A DNA stretch of 64,000 nucleotides from contig NZ_KB907307.1 of NCBI RefSeq assembly GCF_000381925.1, positions 2,666,001 to 2,730,000 on the forward strand, written 5' to 3'. Positions 1 through 7,679 of this stretch are shown here, in pieces (position 1 is the first letter of the stretch; every line of letters begins with the position of its first letter). This DNA is from Nocardia sp. BMG111209. Its GTDB lineage: Bacteria > Actinomycetota > Actinomycetes > Mycobacteriales > Mycobacteriaceae. The position numbers were made by a program, and so were the translations under genes. The notes beneath the pieces are model-generated. The model was not told the origin of the DNA. It saw only the letters and a program-made list of their open reading frames with translations, and searched no databases.

Positions 1-449
1 GCACGGACGAGAAGATCGCCGTGTACCGGGATTTCCTCACCCGGTGCCGGGACTGGCTGACCGAGCGCGGCACGCTCTCGCTGCAGACCATCGCCTACGC
101 GAACATGTCCCGGGAACAGGCGAGTTCGTTCATGCAGCAGGAGATCTTCCCCGACGCGGATCTGCCGACCCCGGCCGAGATCGTCGCGGCGGCGGACGGG
201 ATCTTCGAGATCGTCACGCTGCGCAACGACCGGCTGGACTACGCCTGGACCTGTGAGCAGTGGGCGCGCCGGCTGCGCTCCCGCCGCGCGGAGGCCGTCG
301 CCGTCGTCGGCGAGGAGGTCGTGGCCCGCTACGAGCGCTACCTCAAGCTGTCCGCCCTCGGCTTCCGGATGGGCAAGATCGGCCTGCTGCGAGTGGTGTT
401 GCGGCCGTACCCGAGTCGATTCTTCGGCGGCGAGGACCCGCGCGGATGA
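1..449 (+). CDS. Cyclopropane-fatty-acid-synthase-like SAM methyltransferase, C-terminal part (5' truncated by window)
   Basis: The frame is open from base 3 and ends at TGA 447-449, so the gene begins before the window and about 148 residues are visible. They match the C-terminal end of the CFA synthase/mycolic acid methyltransferase family: a beta-strand containing LSLQTIAYAN, the 'EIFPDADLPTPAEI' segment before the last helix pair, then the terminal 'YLKLSALGFRMGKIGLLRVV' stretch typical of these enzymes. Family members transfer a methyl or methylene group from SAM to an unsaturated acyl chain. The SAM-binding GxGxG half is outside the window and cannot be checked. The stop overlaps the next start (ATGA), so the gene is translationally coupled to the P450 and probably acts on the same lipid. 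Confidence 0.85.
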   Translation, partial: TDEKIAVYRDFLTRCRDWLTERGTLSLQTIAYANMSREQASSFMQQEIFPDADLPTPAEIVAAADGIFEIVTLRNDRLDYAWTCEQWARRLRSRRAEAVAVVGEEVVARYERYLKLSALGFRMGKIGLLRVVLRPYPSRFFGGEDPRG

Positions 450-1705
450 CCGGTCCGGCAGCCCCCGGCGCGACGGCGCCGGTCCGGTTCAATCCGTTCG
501 GCGCGGCCTTCCGCCGGGATCCCTACCCCCAGTACGCGCAGTTGCGGGCCACCCGGCCCGTGCACCGCACGCTGGGCATGTGGGTGGTCACCCGGCACGC
601 CGACGTCCGCGGCGTACTGCACGACCGGTCGTTCAGCGCGGGCCTGATCCCGAGCCAGGTCGCCGAGCAGGCCACCCGGCTCGCCCAGGGCCGCGAATTC
701 GACGTCTCGCGGATCGTGCGGCTGGGCCGTACCTCGCTGGTGTTCACCGACAACCCCGAACACGCGCGGCTGCGCGGCCTGGTGAACCGGGCCTTCACCG
801 CGCCCGCGGTCGCCCGGCTGCGGCCCGTGGTCGCGGAGGTCGCCACCCGGCTGATCGAACCGGCTTGGGCAGCAGGCGATTTCGACCTGATCGAGGATTT
901 CGCCGGGCCGCTGCCGATCGCGGTGCTGTGCGCCTGGCTGGACCTGCCCGCGGAACTGCACGATCTGGTCGGGCCCTGGACCCACGACATCCGCTTCCTG
1001 CTCGAGCCGGGGCTGATGAAGGCCGCCGATATGGCCCGCGTCCGCGAGGTCGTCGAGGAGTTCGGCGACGCGCTGCGGCCGGTCCTCGCCGCGCGCCGGG
1101 CCCGGCCCGGCGACGATCTGATCAGCGGCCTGCTCGCGGCCCGCACCGCCGGCGGCGATTCGCTGAGCGAGGAGGAGGTGATCTTCCTCTGCATCATGTG
1201 TTTCGTGGCGGGCACCGAGACCACCAAATCGCTGATCGGCAACACCGTGCTCGCGCTGATCCGCCATCCCGCGCAGGAGGCCCTGCTGCGGTCACGGCCG
1301 GACCTGTTGCGCGCCGCGGTGATCGAAACCCTGCGCTACGACTGCCCGTTGCAGCTGACCAAGCGCCTGGCCACCCGCGAGGTGGCGGTCGGCGGGCAGT
1401 CCGTCGCGGCCGGTGACCAGGTGCTGGTGTGCCTCGGCGCGGCCAATCGCGATCCCGAGATCTTCGACCGCCCGGACGAATTCGACCTCACCCGCGACGG
1501 CGGAGCCCATCTCGCCTTCGGCCACGGCATCCACGGCTGCCTCGGCGGGATCCTCGCCGAACTACAGGCCGAGATCGCGCTCGAACGGCTCTACCGCGAC
1601 TCCGCCGAGCTGATGCCACGCAGCGACGAATTCGAATGGCAGGACCACAGTTTCATCCTCCGGGGACTGCGGACCCTGCCCGCCGCGATACGGAGGGCAC
1701 GATGA
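446..1705 (+). CDS. Cytochrome P450 (first of two in the operon)
   Basis: This is a 419-residue soluble bacterial class I P450. The I-helix oxygen-activation motif VAGTETT lies near residue 253, the K-helix ETLR near 295, and the haem-binding loop FGHGIHGCLGG places the axial cysteine at about residue 365. The ATG at 446 overlaps the preceding TGA; the open frame extends further upstream but inside the methyltransferase, so the overlapping ATG is chosen. Its own stop overlaps the next start (ATGA at 1702). It needs a ferredoxin and reductase, and neither is encoded next to it. Placed between a lipid methyltransferase and a fatty acyl-AMP ligase, it probably hydroxylates or otherwise oxidises an acyl chain or an ACP-bound intermediate; the substrate is inference. 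Confidence 0.96.
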   Translation: MTGPAAPGATAPVRFNPFGAAFRRDPYPQYAQLRATRPVHRTLGMWVVTRHADVRGVLHDRSFSAGLIPSQVAEQATRLAQGREFDVSRIVRLGRTSLVFTDNPEHARLRGLVNRAFTAPAVARLRPVVAEVATRLIEPAWAAGDFDLIEDFAGPLPIAVLCAWLDLPAELHDLVGPWTHDIRFLLEPGLMKAADMARVREVVEEFGDALRPVLAARRARPGDDLISGLLAARTAGGDSLSEEEVIFLCIMCFVAGTETTKSLIGNTVLALIRHPAQEALLRSRPDLLRAAVIETLRYDCPLQLTKRLATREVAVGGQSVAAGDQVLVCLGAANRDPEIFDRPDEFDLTRDGGAHLAFGHGIHGCLGGILAELQAEIALERLYRDSAELMPRSDEFEWQDHSFILRGLRTLPAAIRRAR

Positions 1706-3930
1706 CGACCACCGCCGAACCCGGACAGCTCGCCCTCGTGACGGATGTGCTGCGCCATCGCGCCGTCGAACAGCCGGACCGGATCGCCTACACGTTCCTC
1801 GACGACGACGGCGCCGAAACCGTCAGCGTCACCTACCTGGAGCTGTACACCCGGTCGCTGGCGGTGGCCGAACAGCTGCGAACCTGTTGTGCGCCGGGCG
1901 ATCGCGCGCTGCTGGTGTTCCCGCAGTGCCTCGATTTCATCGTCGCGTACTTCGGCTGCCTCTACGCGCACGTGCTCGCCGTGCCGGTGAATCCGCCGCG
2001 CCGCAACCAGGTTCAGGAGGCGACCCGCGCGATCGTGACCGACTGCCGGGCGGCCGCCGTGCTCACCGTGGCGCACCTGTCCGGCGTGCTGCGTCAGGGC
2101 CTGGAACCGTTGTGCCCGGCCGCGCGCTGGCTGGAGGTGGACACGATCGCCGCCGAGGTGCCGCCGGATGTCCTTGCGGCGCCGATCGATCCGGATGCCG
2201 TCGCCTTCCTGCAGTACACCTCGGGCTCGACCGCGGCCCCCAAGGGCGTGCGGGTGACCCATCGCAACATCGCCGCCAACCAGGAGATGATCCGGCGGGC
2301 CTTCGGCCACGACCAGGATTCGACGGTGGTCGGCTGGGCGCCGTTCTTCCACGACCAGGGTCTGATCGGCAATGTGCTGCAACCGATCCACGTCGGCGCG
2401 CACGCGGTCCTCATGTCGCCGGCCGCGTTCATCCGCCGGCCGCTGCTGTGGCTGTCGACCATCTCCCGGTACCGCGCGCACACCAGCGGCGGGCCGAACT
2501 TCGCCTTCGACGCCTGCGTCGCGCGCGCGGTCGGCGGGAAGGTGCCGGAGCTGGACCTGAGCAGCTGGCGGGTCGCCTTCGACGGTGCGGAACCGATCCG
2601 CGCCGACACCCTCTTCCGGTTCGCCGCGGTCTTCGCCCGCTACGGATTCGACGCGCGGGCGCTGTACCCGTGCTACGGGCAGGCCGAGGCGACGCTGCTG
2701 GTCTCCGGCAGCGGAAAGGGCCGCGGCCCAAGGACTTTCGACGCGGACGTGGCGGCGCTCGCCGGACGCCGCTGGGCGCCGGGCAGCGGCGACCGGGCCC
2801 GCACCCTGGTCGGCTCGGGGCAGGTGCTGCCGGGCGAGGACGTCCGCATCATGGACCCGGATACCGGAACCCCCTGCCCGCCGGATCGGGCCGGCGAGAT
2901 CTGGGTGTCGGGAGATCAAGTGGCGCAGGGCTATTGGGAGCGCCCGGAACAGACCGAGCAGACCTTCCGGGCCCGCTGCGCCGACCGGCCCGAGCGGACC
3001 TATCTGCGCACCGGCGACCTCGGCGTCCTCGCGGACGGCGAACTGTACGTGATCGGCCGGCTCAAGGATCTGATCATCATCCGCGGCCGCAACCACTACC
3101 CGCAGGACATCGAGAACACCGTGCAGGGCGCGCATTCCGCGCTGCGCGCCGGGCGGTGCGCGGCCTTCGCGGTGCCCGCCGACGCGGCCGATCCGGCCGC
3201 ACCCGCGAAACTCGTGGTGGTGCAGGAGATGCGGCGCGATCCGCAGTTGCAAGCCGATCCCGCCGAGGTCGCGGGCGCGATCCGGGCGGCGGTCCTGGCC
3301 GAGCACGAGCTCACGATCGGCGATCTCGTCCTGGCCCGCGCCGAGCAGTTGCGGAAAACCAGCAGCGGCAAGATCATGCGAACCGCGGCGCGGCAGCAAT
3401 ATCTCGACGGGGGCTTCGCGATCTGGTCCCCCCGCCCGGCGGCCACGCCCGAACCGACCGACGACAACGGAGGAACCGTGGCAACGCAGAACTGGCCGTC
3501 CCAGAATCCCGATTTCGCGGAGCTGGTGCCCGCGGTGGTGCTCAGCATGCCCGCCGCCCGGCACCTGGGCTTCGAATTCACCAGTGTCACACCGGGTGAG
3601 GTGGAGATCGTCCAGCCGCACCGCGCCGAACTCACCCAGCACGACGGCTTCTTCCAGGGCGGGGTGCTCGGCTCGCTGGCCGATTTCGCGGCCGGTTCCG
3701 CCGCAGGCACCCTGCTGCCGCCCGGCTGGGCGAACATGACCATCGACTACACGGTGAAGATCCTGGCCCCGGCCAAGGGCAAGAAGGTGATCGCCCGCGG
3801 CCGGGTGGTCAAGCCCGGATCGCTGATCACGATCGCGGCGGCGGACCTGTACTCGGTCGACGAGGACGGCGAAACCCTGTGCGCGACAGCGCTGGTGACC
3901 CTGCGCAACGTCGCGCTGCCCAAGTCCTGA
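1702..3930 (+). CDS. Fatty acyl-AMP ligase fused to a C-terminal hotdog thioesterase domain
   Basis: This 742-residue protein has two parts. Residues 1 to about 580 are an ANL adenylating enzyme of the FAAL type: LQYTSGSTAAPKG (P-loop), the FFHDQGLIGN segment, GGPNFAFD, YGQAEAT, RTGDLG, the hinge-region RNHYPQDIE and the C-terminal KTSSGKIMR lysine motif. FAALs make acyl-adenylates and pass them to an acyl carrier protein instead of CoA. Residues from about 593 form a PaaI-like hotdog domain with the HDGFFQGGVLGSLADFA pattern. The two parts are in one frame with no stop between them, but a good ribosome site and GTG lie at the junction (3469-3480), so the thioesterase could also be made alone. 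The start overlaps the P450 stop (ATGA). No ACP gene is adjacent; the four-ACP synthase 36 kb away is a possible partner, by inference. Confidence 0.92.
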   Translation: MTTTAEPGQLALVTDVLRHRAVEQPDRIAYTFLDDDGAETVSVTYLELYTRSLAVAEQLRTCCAPGDRALLVFPQCLDFIVAYFGCLYAHVLAVPVNPPRRNQVQEATRAIVTDCRAAAVLTVAHLSGVLRQGLEPLCPAARWLEVDTIAAEVPPDVLAAPIDPDAVAFLQYTSGSTAAPKGVRVTHRNIAANQEMIRRAFGHDQDSTVVGWAPFFHDQGLIGNVLQPIHVGAHAVLMSPAAFIRRPLLWLSTISRYRAHTSGGPNFAFDACVARAVGGKVPELDLSSWRVAFDGAEPIRADTLFRFAAVFARYGFDARALYPCYGQAEATLLVSGSGKGRGPRTFDADVAALAGRRWAPGSGDRARTLVGSGQVLPGEDVRIMDPDTGTPCPPDRAGEIWVSGDQVAQGYWERPEQTEQTFRARCADRPERTYLRTGDLGVLADGELYVIGRLKDLIIIRGRNHYPQDIENTVQGAHSALRAGRCAAFAVPADAADPAAPAKLVVVQEMRRDPQLQADPAEVAGAIRAAVLAEHELTIGDLVLARAEQLRKTSSGKIMRTAARQQYLDGGFAIWSPRPAATPEPTDDNGGTVATQNWPSQNPDFAELVPAVVLSMPAARHLGFEFTSVTPGEVEIVQPHRAELTQHDGFFQGGVLGSLADFAAGSAAGTLLPPGWANMTIDYTVKILAPAKGKKVIARGRVVKPGSLITIAAADLYSVDEDGETLCATALVTLRNVALPKS
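3469..3480 (+). promoter_or_regulatory. Internal ribosome binding site and GTG at the FAAL/thioesterase junction
   Basis: GGAGG at 3469-3473 is followed four bases later by GTG (3478-3480), which begins residues VATQNWPSQN, exactly where the hotdog domain starts. The upstream linker is Pro/Ala-rich (SPRPAATPEPTDDN). It looks like the start of a formerly separate gene whose upstream stop has been lost, or a genuine dual start. Spacing is a little short for an ideal site. Confidence 0.5.
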
Positions 3931-3939
3931 GCAGGCGCC

Positions 3940-5139
3940 GTGGCCGCGGAACCAGTCTTCGACCCGTTCGCTCCCGGATACGCCGCGGATCCCTATCCGC
4001 ACTACGCCCGGCTGCGTGACCGGGCGCCGGTGCACGAACATCCGCTGGGATTCTGGATCGTCTCCCGATACGCGGATGTGGCTGCGCTGCAACGTTCGTC
4101 GCAATCGGTCGACGAGCGGTACCTGACCCGGTTGCCCACCTGGAAGAGCGACAGCGACACGCTCGGCAAGCGGAACCGCATCATGGGCGGACTGTCGCTG
4201 CTGGACCAGGATCCGCCCGCCCACACCCGGCTGCGCCGGCTCGTGGCGCGGGCGTTCGGCCCACGGGCCGTGCAGGCGCTGCGGCCACGGATCGAACATC
4301 ACGTCGCGGCGGCCCTGGACCGGACCGCCGCGGCCGGTGGCGCGGATGTGCTGGCGGAGTTGGCCTTTCCGCTCCCCTTCGCCGTGATCTCCGAACTGCT
4401 GGGCATTCCCGTACTCGACAGCACCCGGCTGCGGGAGCTGGTGAGCGTGCTGGTGCTGGCACTGGAACCGCTGCCGGATCCGGCCCTGCAGGCCCGGATC
4501 CGCGCCGCGGACGCCGAGGTACTCGAGCTCGTCGCCGAGATGATCGCCTGGAAGCGAGCACATCTCGGCGACGACGTGCTGACCCGCCTGATCGCCGCCG
4601 AACACGACGGCGATGTGCTCGACGCGGACGAACTGGCCGCCCAGGTGGTCCTGCTCTACATCGCCGGCCACGAGACCACGGTGAATCTGCTCGCGAACGG
4701 AATCCTCGCCCTGCTCCGGCATCCCGACCAGGCACGGCAGCTGCGCACCGGCACCGCCCCCGACGCCGTCGACGAACTGCTGCGCTACGACACCCCCGTC
4801 CACCTGATGCGCCGGGTCACCGTGACCCCGTTCACCGCCGCCGGCGTCGAAATCCCCGCCGGCAGTTGGGTTGTCGCCTGCCTCGGCGCGGCGAACCGGG
4901 ATCCGGAGTTCTGGGGCGACGACGCCGACCACCTCCGCCTGGACCGCCCGGACGCGGGCCGCCACCTGTCCTTCGGCGCCGGCATCCACCACTGCCTCGG
5001 CGCGTCCCTGGCCCGGCTGGAAGCGGAGATCACCTTCACCGCCTTCGTCCGCCGCTTCCCCCGCGCCGAACTGCTCGCGCTGGACCACAACGGTCGGATC
5101 AACGTCCGCGGCCCGGCCCGCCTGACCATCTCGGTCTGA
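3940..5139 (+). CDS. Cytochrome P450 (second of two in the operon)
   Basis: This is a 399-residue P450 starting at GTG, nine bases after the FAAL-thioesterase stop. The I-helix motif AGHETT lies near residue 242, ExxR appears as DELLRYD, and the haem loop FGAGIHHCLGASLARLE puts the axial cysteine at about residue 352. The N-terminus 'FDPFAPGYAADPYPHYARLRD' type segment is that of a soluble actinobacterial P450 with no membrane anchor. It differs clearly from the first P450 of the operon (FGAG versus FGHG loop), so it is not a recent duplicate. Two P450s in one operon suggest two oxidation steps on the lipid handled by the AMP ligase. The redox partner is unknown; the nearest iron-sulfur reductase is at 34-35 kb. 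Confidence 0.95.
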   Translation: MAAEPVFDPFAPGYAADPYPHYARLRDRAPVHEHPLGFWIVSRYADVAALQRSSQSVDERYLTRLPTWKSDSDTLGKRNRIMGGLSLLDQDPPAHTRLRRLVARAFGPRAVQALRPRIEHHVAAALDRTAAAGGADVLAELAFPLPFAVISELLGIPVLDSTRLRELVSVLVLALEPLPDPALQARIRAADAEVLELVAEMIAWKRAHLGDDVLTRLIAAEHDGDVLDADELAAQVVLLYIAGHETTVNLLANGILALLRHPDQARQLRTGTAPDAVDELLRYDTPVHLMRRVTVTPFTAAGVEIPAGSWVVACLGAANRDPEFWGDDADHLRLDRPDAGRHLSFGAGIHHCLGASLARLEAEITFTAFVRRFPRAELLALDHNGRINVRGPARLTISV

Positions 5140-5183
5140 AACCCCTTCCCGCACCGCAATTTCCACCCGGAACGAGGATTCCC

Positions 5184-6047
5184 GTGCCCATCGTGACCAT
5201 CGACGACGTCCCGATCGCCTACACCGACACCGGAACCCCCGCCGCCCACCCGGACGCCCCCACCGTCGTCTTCGGCCACGGCCTGCTGTTCGGCGGCTGG
5301 ATGTTCCGAGCCCAGATCGCCGCCCTGCAGACCGACTACCGCTGCCTCACCATCGACTGGCGCGGCCAGGGCGAAACACCGCCCACCGCAACCGGTTACG
5401 ACATGGACACCCTCACCGGCGACGCACGCGGCCTGATCGACGCACTGGACCTCGGCCCGGTGCACTGGGTGGGCCTGTCCATGGGCGGCTTCGTCGGCCA
5501 GCGCCTCGCCGCCCGGCACCCCGAGCTCCTGCGCTCCCTGACCCTGCTGGACACCAGCGCCGACGCCGAAAAGGCCGACAAGGGCACCGAATACAAGCTG
5601 ATGGCCGGGATCCTGCGCCGATTCGGCCTGTGGCCCATCAAGAGTCGCGTCGCCCGCCACCTGTTCGGCCCGTACTTCCTGGCCACCTCGGAGGGCCGGT
5701 CGACCGTCGACGAATGGGCATCCCGCCTGGCCGCACTGGACCACACCGCGATCCGCAAGGCCCTGCTCGGCGTCGCCGACCGCACATCGATGATCACGGA
5801 GGTCCCGGCCATCACGGCCCCCACCCTGATCGTCGTCGGCGCGGACGACCACGCCACCCCGCCCGCGGATTCCCGGCAACTCGCGGAACTGATCCCCGGC
5901 GCGGAACTGCACACCATCCAGGCCTGCGGCCACACCAGCTCCCTGGAACAACCCGACGCGATCACGGAACTGTTGCGCCGGTTCCTCGACCGCGTCGACC
6001 GGACCGCACCGGACGCTCGGTCCTCGCGCCCGGTGCACCACGGCTGA
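5184..6047 (+). CDS. Alpha/beta-hydrolase fold enzyme
   Basis: This 287-residue protein starts at GTG 5184 behind the ribosome site ACGAGGA; the open frame extends upstream only within the P450 gene. It has the canonical alpha/beta-hydrolase layout: the oxyanion region FGHGLLFGGW, the nucleophile elbow GLSMGGFVG (Ser near residue 107), the acid in GADDHATPP and the histidine in CGHTSSLEQP near the C-terminus. A 44-base gap separates it from the second P450, so it is probably the last gene of the same transcript, which ends at the hairpins just after its stop. The family covers esterases, lipases, haloperoxidase-like and C-C hydrolases, so only a hydrolytic role in the lipid pathway can be proposed. 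Confidence 0.9.
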   Translation: MPIVTIDDVPIAYTDTGTPAAHPDAPTVVFGHGLLFGGWMFRAQIAALQTDYRCLTIDWRGQGETPPTATGYDMDTLTGDARGLIDALDLGPVHWVGLSMGGFVGQRLAARHPELLRSLTLLDTSADAEKADKGTEYKLMAGILRRFGLWPIKSRVARHLFGPYFLATSEGRSTVDEWASRLAALDHTAIRKALLGVADRTSMITEVPAITAPTLIVVGADDHATPPADSRQLAELIPGAELHTIQACGHTSSLEQPDAITELLRRFLDRVDRTAPDARSSRPVHHG

Positions 6048-6077
6048 GGTCCGGCGGGCGATCACCCGCCGGACCTC
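6046..6077. terminator. Strong hairpin terminator after the lipid operon
   Basis: A perfect 13-bp inverted repeat (GAGGTCCGGCGGG at 6046-6058 and its complement at 6065-6077) with a 6-base loop begins at the stop codon of the hydrolase. It lies between convergent genes and could serve both strands. No U-tract follows, as is usual in high-GC actinomycetes. Confidence 0.8.
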
Positions 6078-6083
6078 GGCCCA

Positions 6084-6124
6084 CACCGAACCCGAACCCG
6101 CCGTTGTGGGTTCGGGTTCCGGTG
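6084..6124. terminator. Second hairpin of the convergent terminator
   Basis: GAACCCGAACCC (6088-6099) pairs perfectly with GGGTTCGGGTTC (6108-6119), and flanking CACC/GGTG extend the stem past a bulge. It sits just before the end of the opposing carboxylesterase and probably terminates that transcript. Confidence 0.7.
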
Positions 6125-6132
6125 CAGGCGGT

Positions 6133-7650
6133 TCATGCCGGACCGGTTGCGGTAGCCGCTGTGTCGAGGGTGGCCCACAGTTCGCCGACGGTGTCGTGGG
6201 GTGGTTCGGTGATGAAAGGTGTTGCGCCACCGTACTGGTGGGTGTTGCCGGTGGCGGTGCGGTCGTAGATCGGCCAGCCGGGATCGCCGGTGGCGATGAA
6301 GCTGCGCCAGGCCCGGAGCATGTCGTCGCGCACGGCGGTGTGGTCGGCGGGGTCGCCGGGGGCGTTGGCGAGATGGTCGAACAGATAGTCCAGATCGGCA
6401 CTGTGGCAGGCCCCCAGCAGCGGGCCCCTGGGATGCGCGACCAGCAGACTGGTGTAGGCCCGTCCGCCGGCCGCGACCTGGGCGGCCGCCAACCGGATCG
6501 CGGGAATCCGGTAGACGGCATCGGTCAGGATCAGGGTGCGCAGGCCGGTGAGGTCGGCCCGGGGATCGCGGGTGCGGTAGCCGTCGAGCATCCGTTCGGG
6601 TTGCGTGATGCCCGCGGTGGCGATCTCGGCGAGCAATTGCGCTTCCCCGCTGGGACGGTACGCCTCGCCCTGCGCGACCTGGAACAGTGTGGCCTCGTCG
6701 TGATTGGCGCAGACGAGCACCTCGATCGAGGTGGCCTGTCCGGCGACGATCGCGTCCTGGGGCTGCCGGGTCACGACGGTGCCGTCCAGGACGGTGCCCC
6801 ACGCGCGGCCACCGGGAAGGTTGCGTCGGGCGAGATCGCCGCCGACCACGGTGTGCTGATGGTCGAGGATATCGTCCGCGGTGACGGTGAGCAGATCATC
6901 GGGGCTGCTCAGTCCGAGTGCGGCCAGCAGGTCGGAGGCCATGGCGGTGGCCTGGGCGGCGTCGTAGACGCGGCCGGTGCTGCCGCTGTTCAGGATCGCG
7001 CGCCGGAAGGTCCCGGCCGCGGCGGGCATCGTCAGCAGGGCGCCGATGGAGAACGCTCCGGCCGACACACCGGCGACGGTGACGTGGGCGGGGTCACCGT
7101 CGAAGGCGGCGATGTTGTCGCGGACCCAGCCCAATGCGGCGATCTGGTCCTGTAGTCCGAGGTTGCTGCGCCCGACCCAGGCGGGGTCGAGATCGGCCAG
7201 GTGCAGGAAGCCCAGCGCGCCGACCCGGTAGTTCGCAGCCACGACGACCGCGTCCAACCGGCGGGCGAGTTCGGCCGCGTCGGTCATCGGCGGCGACGCC
7301 GACCCGATCTCGAAACCGCCGCCGTAGATCCACACCAGCACCGGATGCGGACCGGGTGTGTCCGGCGTCCAGACATTGAGATACAGGCAGTCCTCGCTGG
7401 ATTCACCGAGCAGGCTGTGGCCCATGGTCTGAGGCATCAGCATCGTGCCCCGCTGAGGCGGCGGCAACGGAAACTCGACCGCGTCGCGTACGCCTGTCCA
7501 CGCCTCGACCGGTTGCGGCGGATGCAGCCGCAAGGGCCCGATGGGCGGCGCCGCGAAAGGGATACCGGCGAACAACCGGCCCCCGCCGTCGAGCGATCGT
7601 CCGCGGACCCGCCCGGAGACGGTGTCGACGACGAGCGGATCGGTCTGCAT
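6133..7650 (-). CDS. Type B carboxylesterase
   Basis: This 505-residue protein belongs to the carboxylesterase/para-nitrobenzyl esterase family. Visible landmarks are the N-terminal GRVRG and FAGIPFAAPP, the EDCLYLNVWTP signature, the oxyanion WIYGGGFEIGS, the nucleophile elbow GVSAGAFSIG, and a catalytic histidine candidate in ACHSADLDYLF. The ATG at 7650 is chosen over the upstream in-frame start (7683) because GGAGGAGCTT lies directly before it and the family's N-terminus aligns there. No signal peptide is seen, so it is probably cytoplasmic. It lies 29 bases downstream of the MFS transporter gene on the same strand, so the two are likely co-transcribed; the esterase might act on a compound that the transporter handles. 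Confidence 0.93.
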   Translation of the reverse strand: MQTDPLVVDTVSGRVRGRSLDGGGRLFAGIPFAAPPIGPLRLHPPQPVEAWTGVRDAVEFPLPPPQRGTMLMPQTMGHSLLGESSEDCLYLNVWTPDTPGPHPVLVWIYGGGFEIGSASPPMTDAAELARRLDAVVVAANYRVGALGFLHLADLDPAWVGRSNLGLQDQIAALGWVRDNIAAFDGDPAHVTVAGVSAGAFSIGALLTMPAAAGTFRRAILNSGSTGRVYDAAQATAMASDLLAALGLSSPDDLLTVTADDILDHQHTVVGGDLARRNLPGGRAWGTVLDGTVVTRQPQDAIVAGQATSIEVLVCANHDEATLFQVAQGEAYRPSGEAQLLAEIATAGITQPERMLDGYRTRDPRADLTGLRTLILTDAVYRIPAIRLAAAQVAAGGRAYTSLLVAHPRGPLLGACHSADLDYLFDHLANAPGDPADHTAVRDDMLRAWRSFIATGDPGWPIYDRTATGNTHQYGGATPFITEPPHDTVGELWATLDTAATATGPA

Positions 7651-7679
7651 GAAGCTCCTCCGGTGGTCGGTATTCGCGG

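Noticed and set aside
1591..5166. A 1191-codon open frame on the - strand opposite the P450/FAAL genes
   Set aside because: Shadow of three well-supported + strand genes; no recognisable domain.
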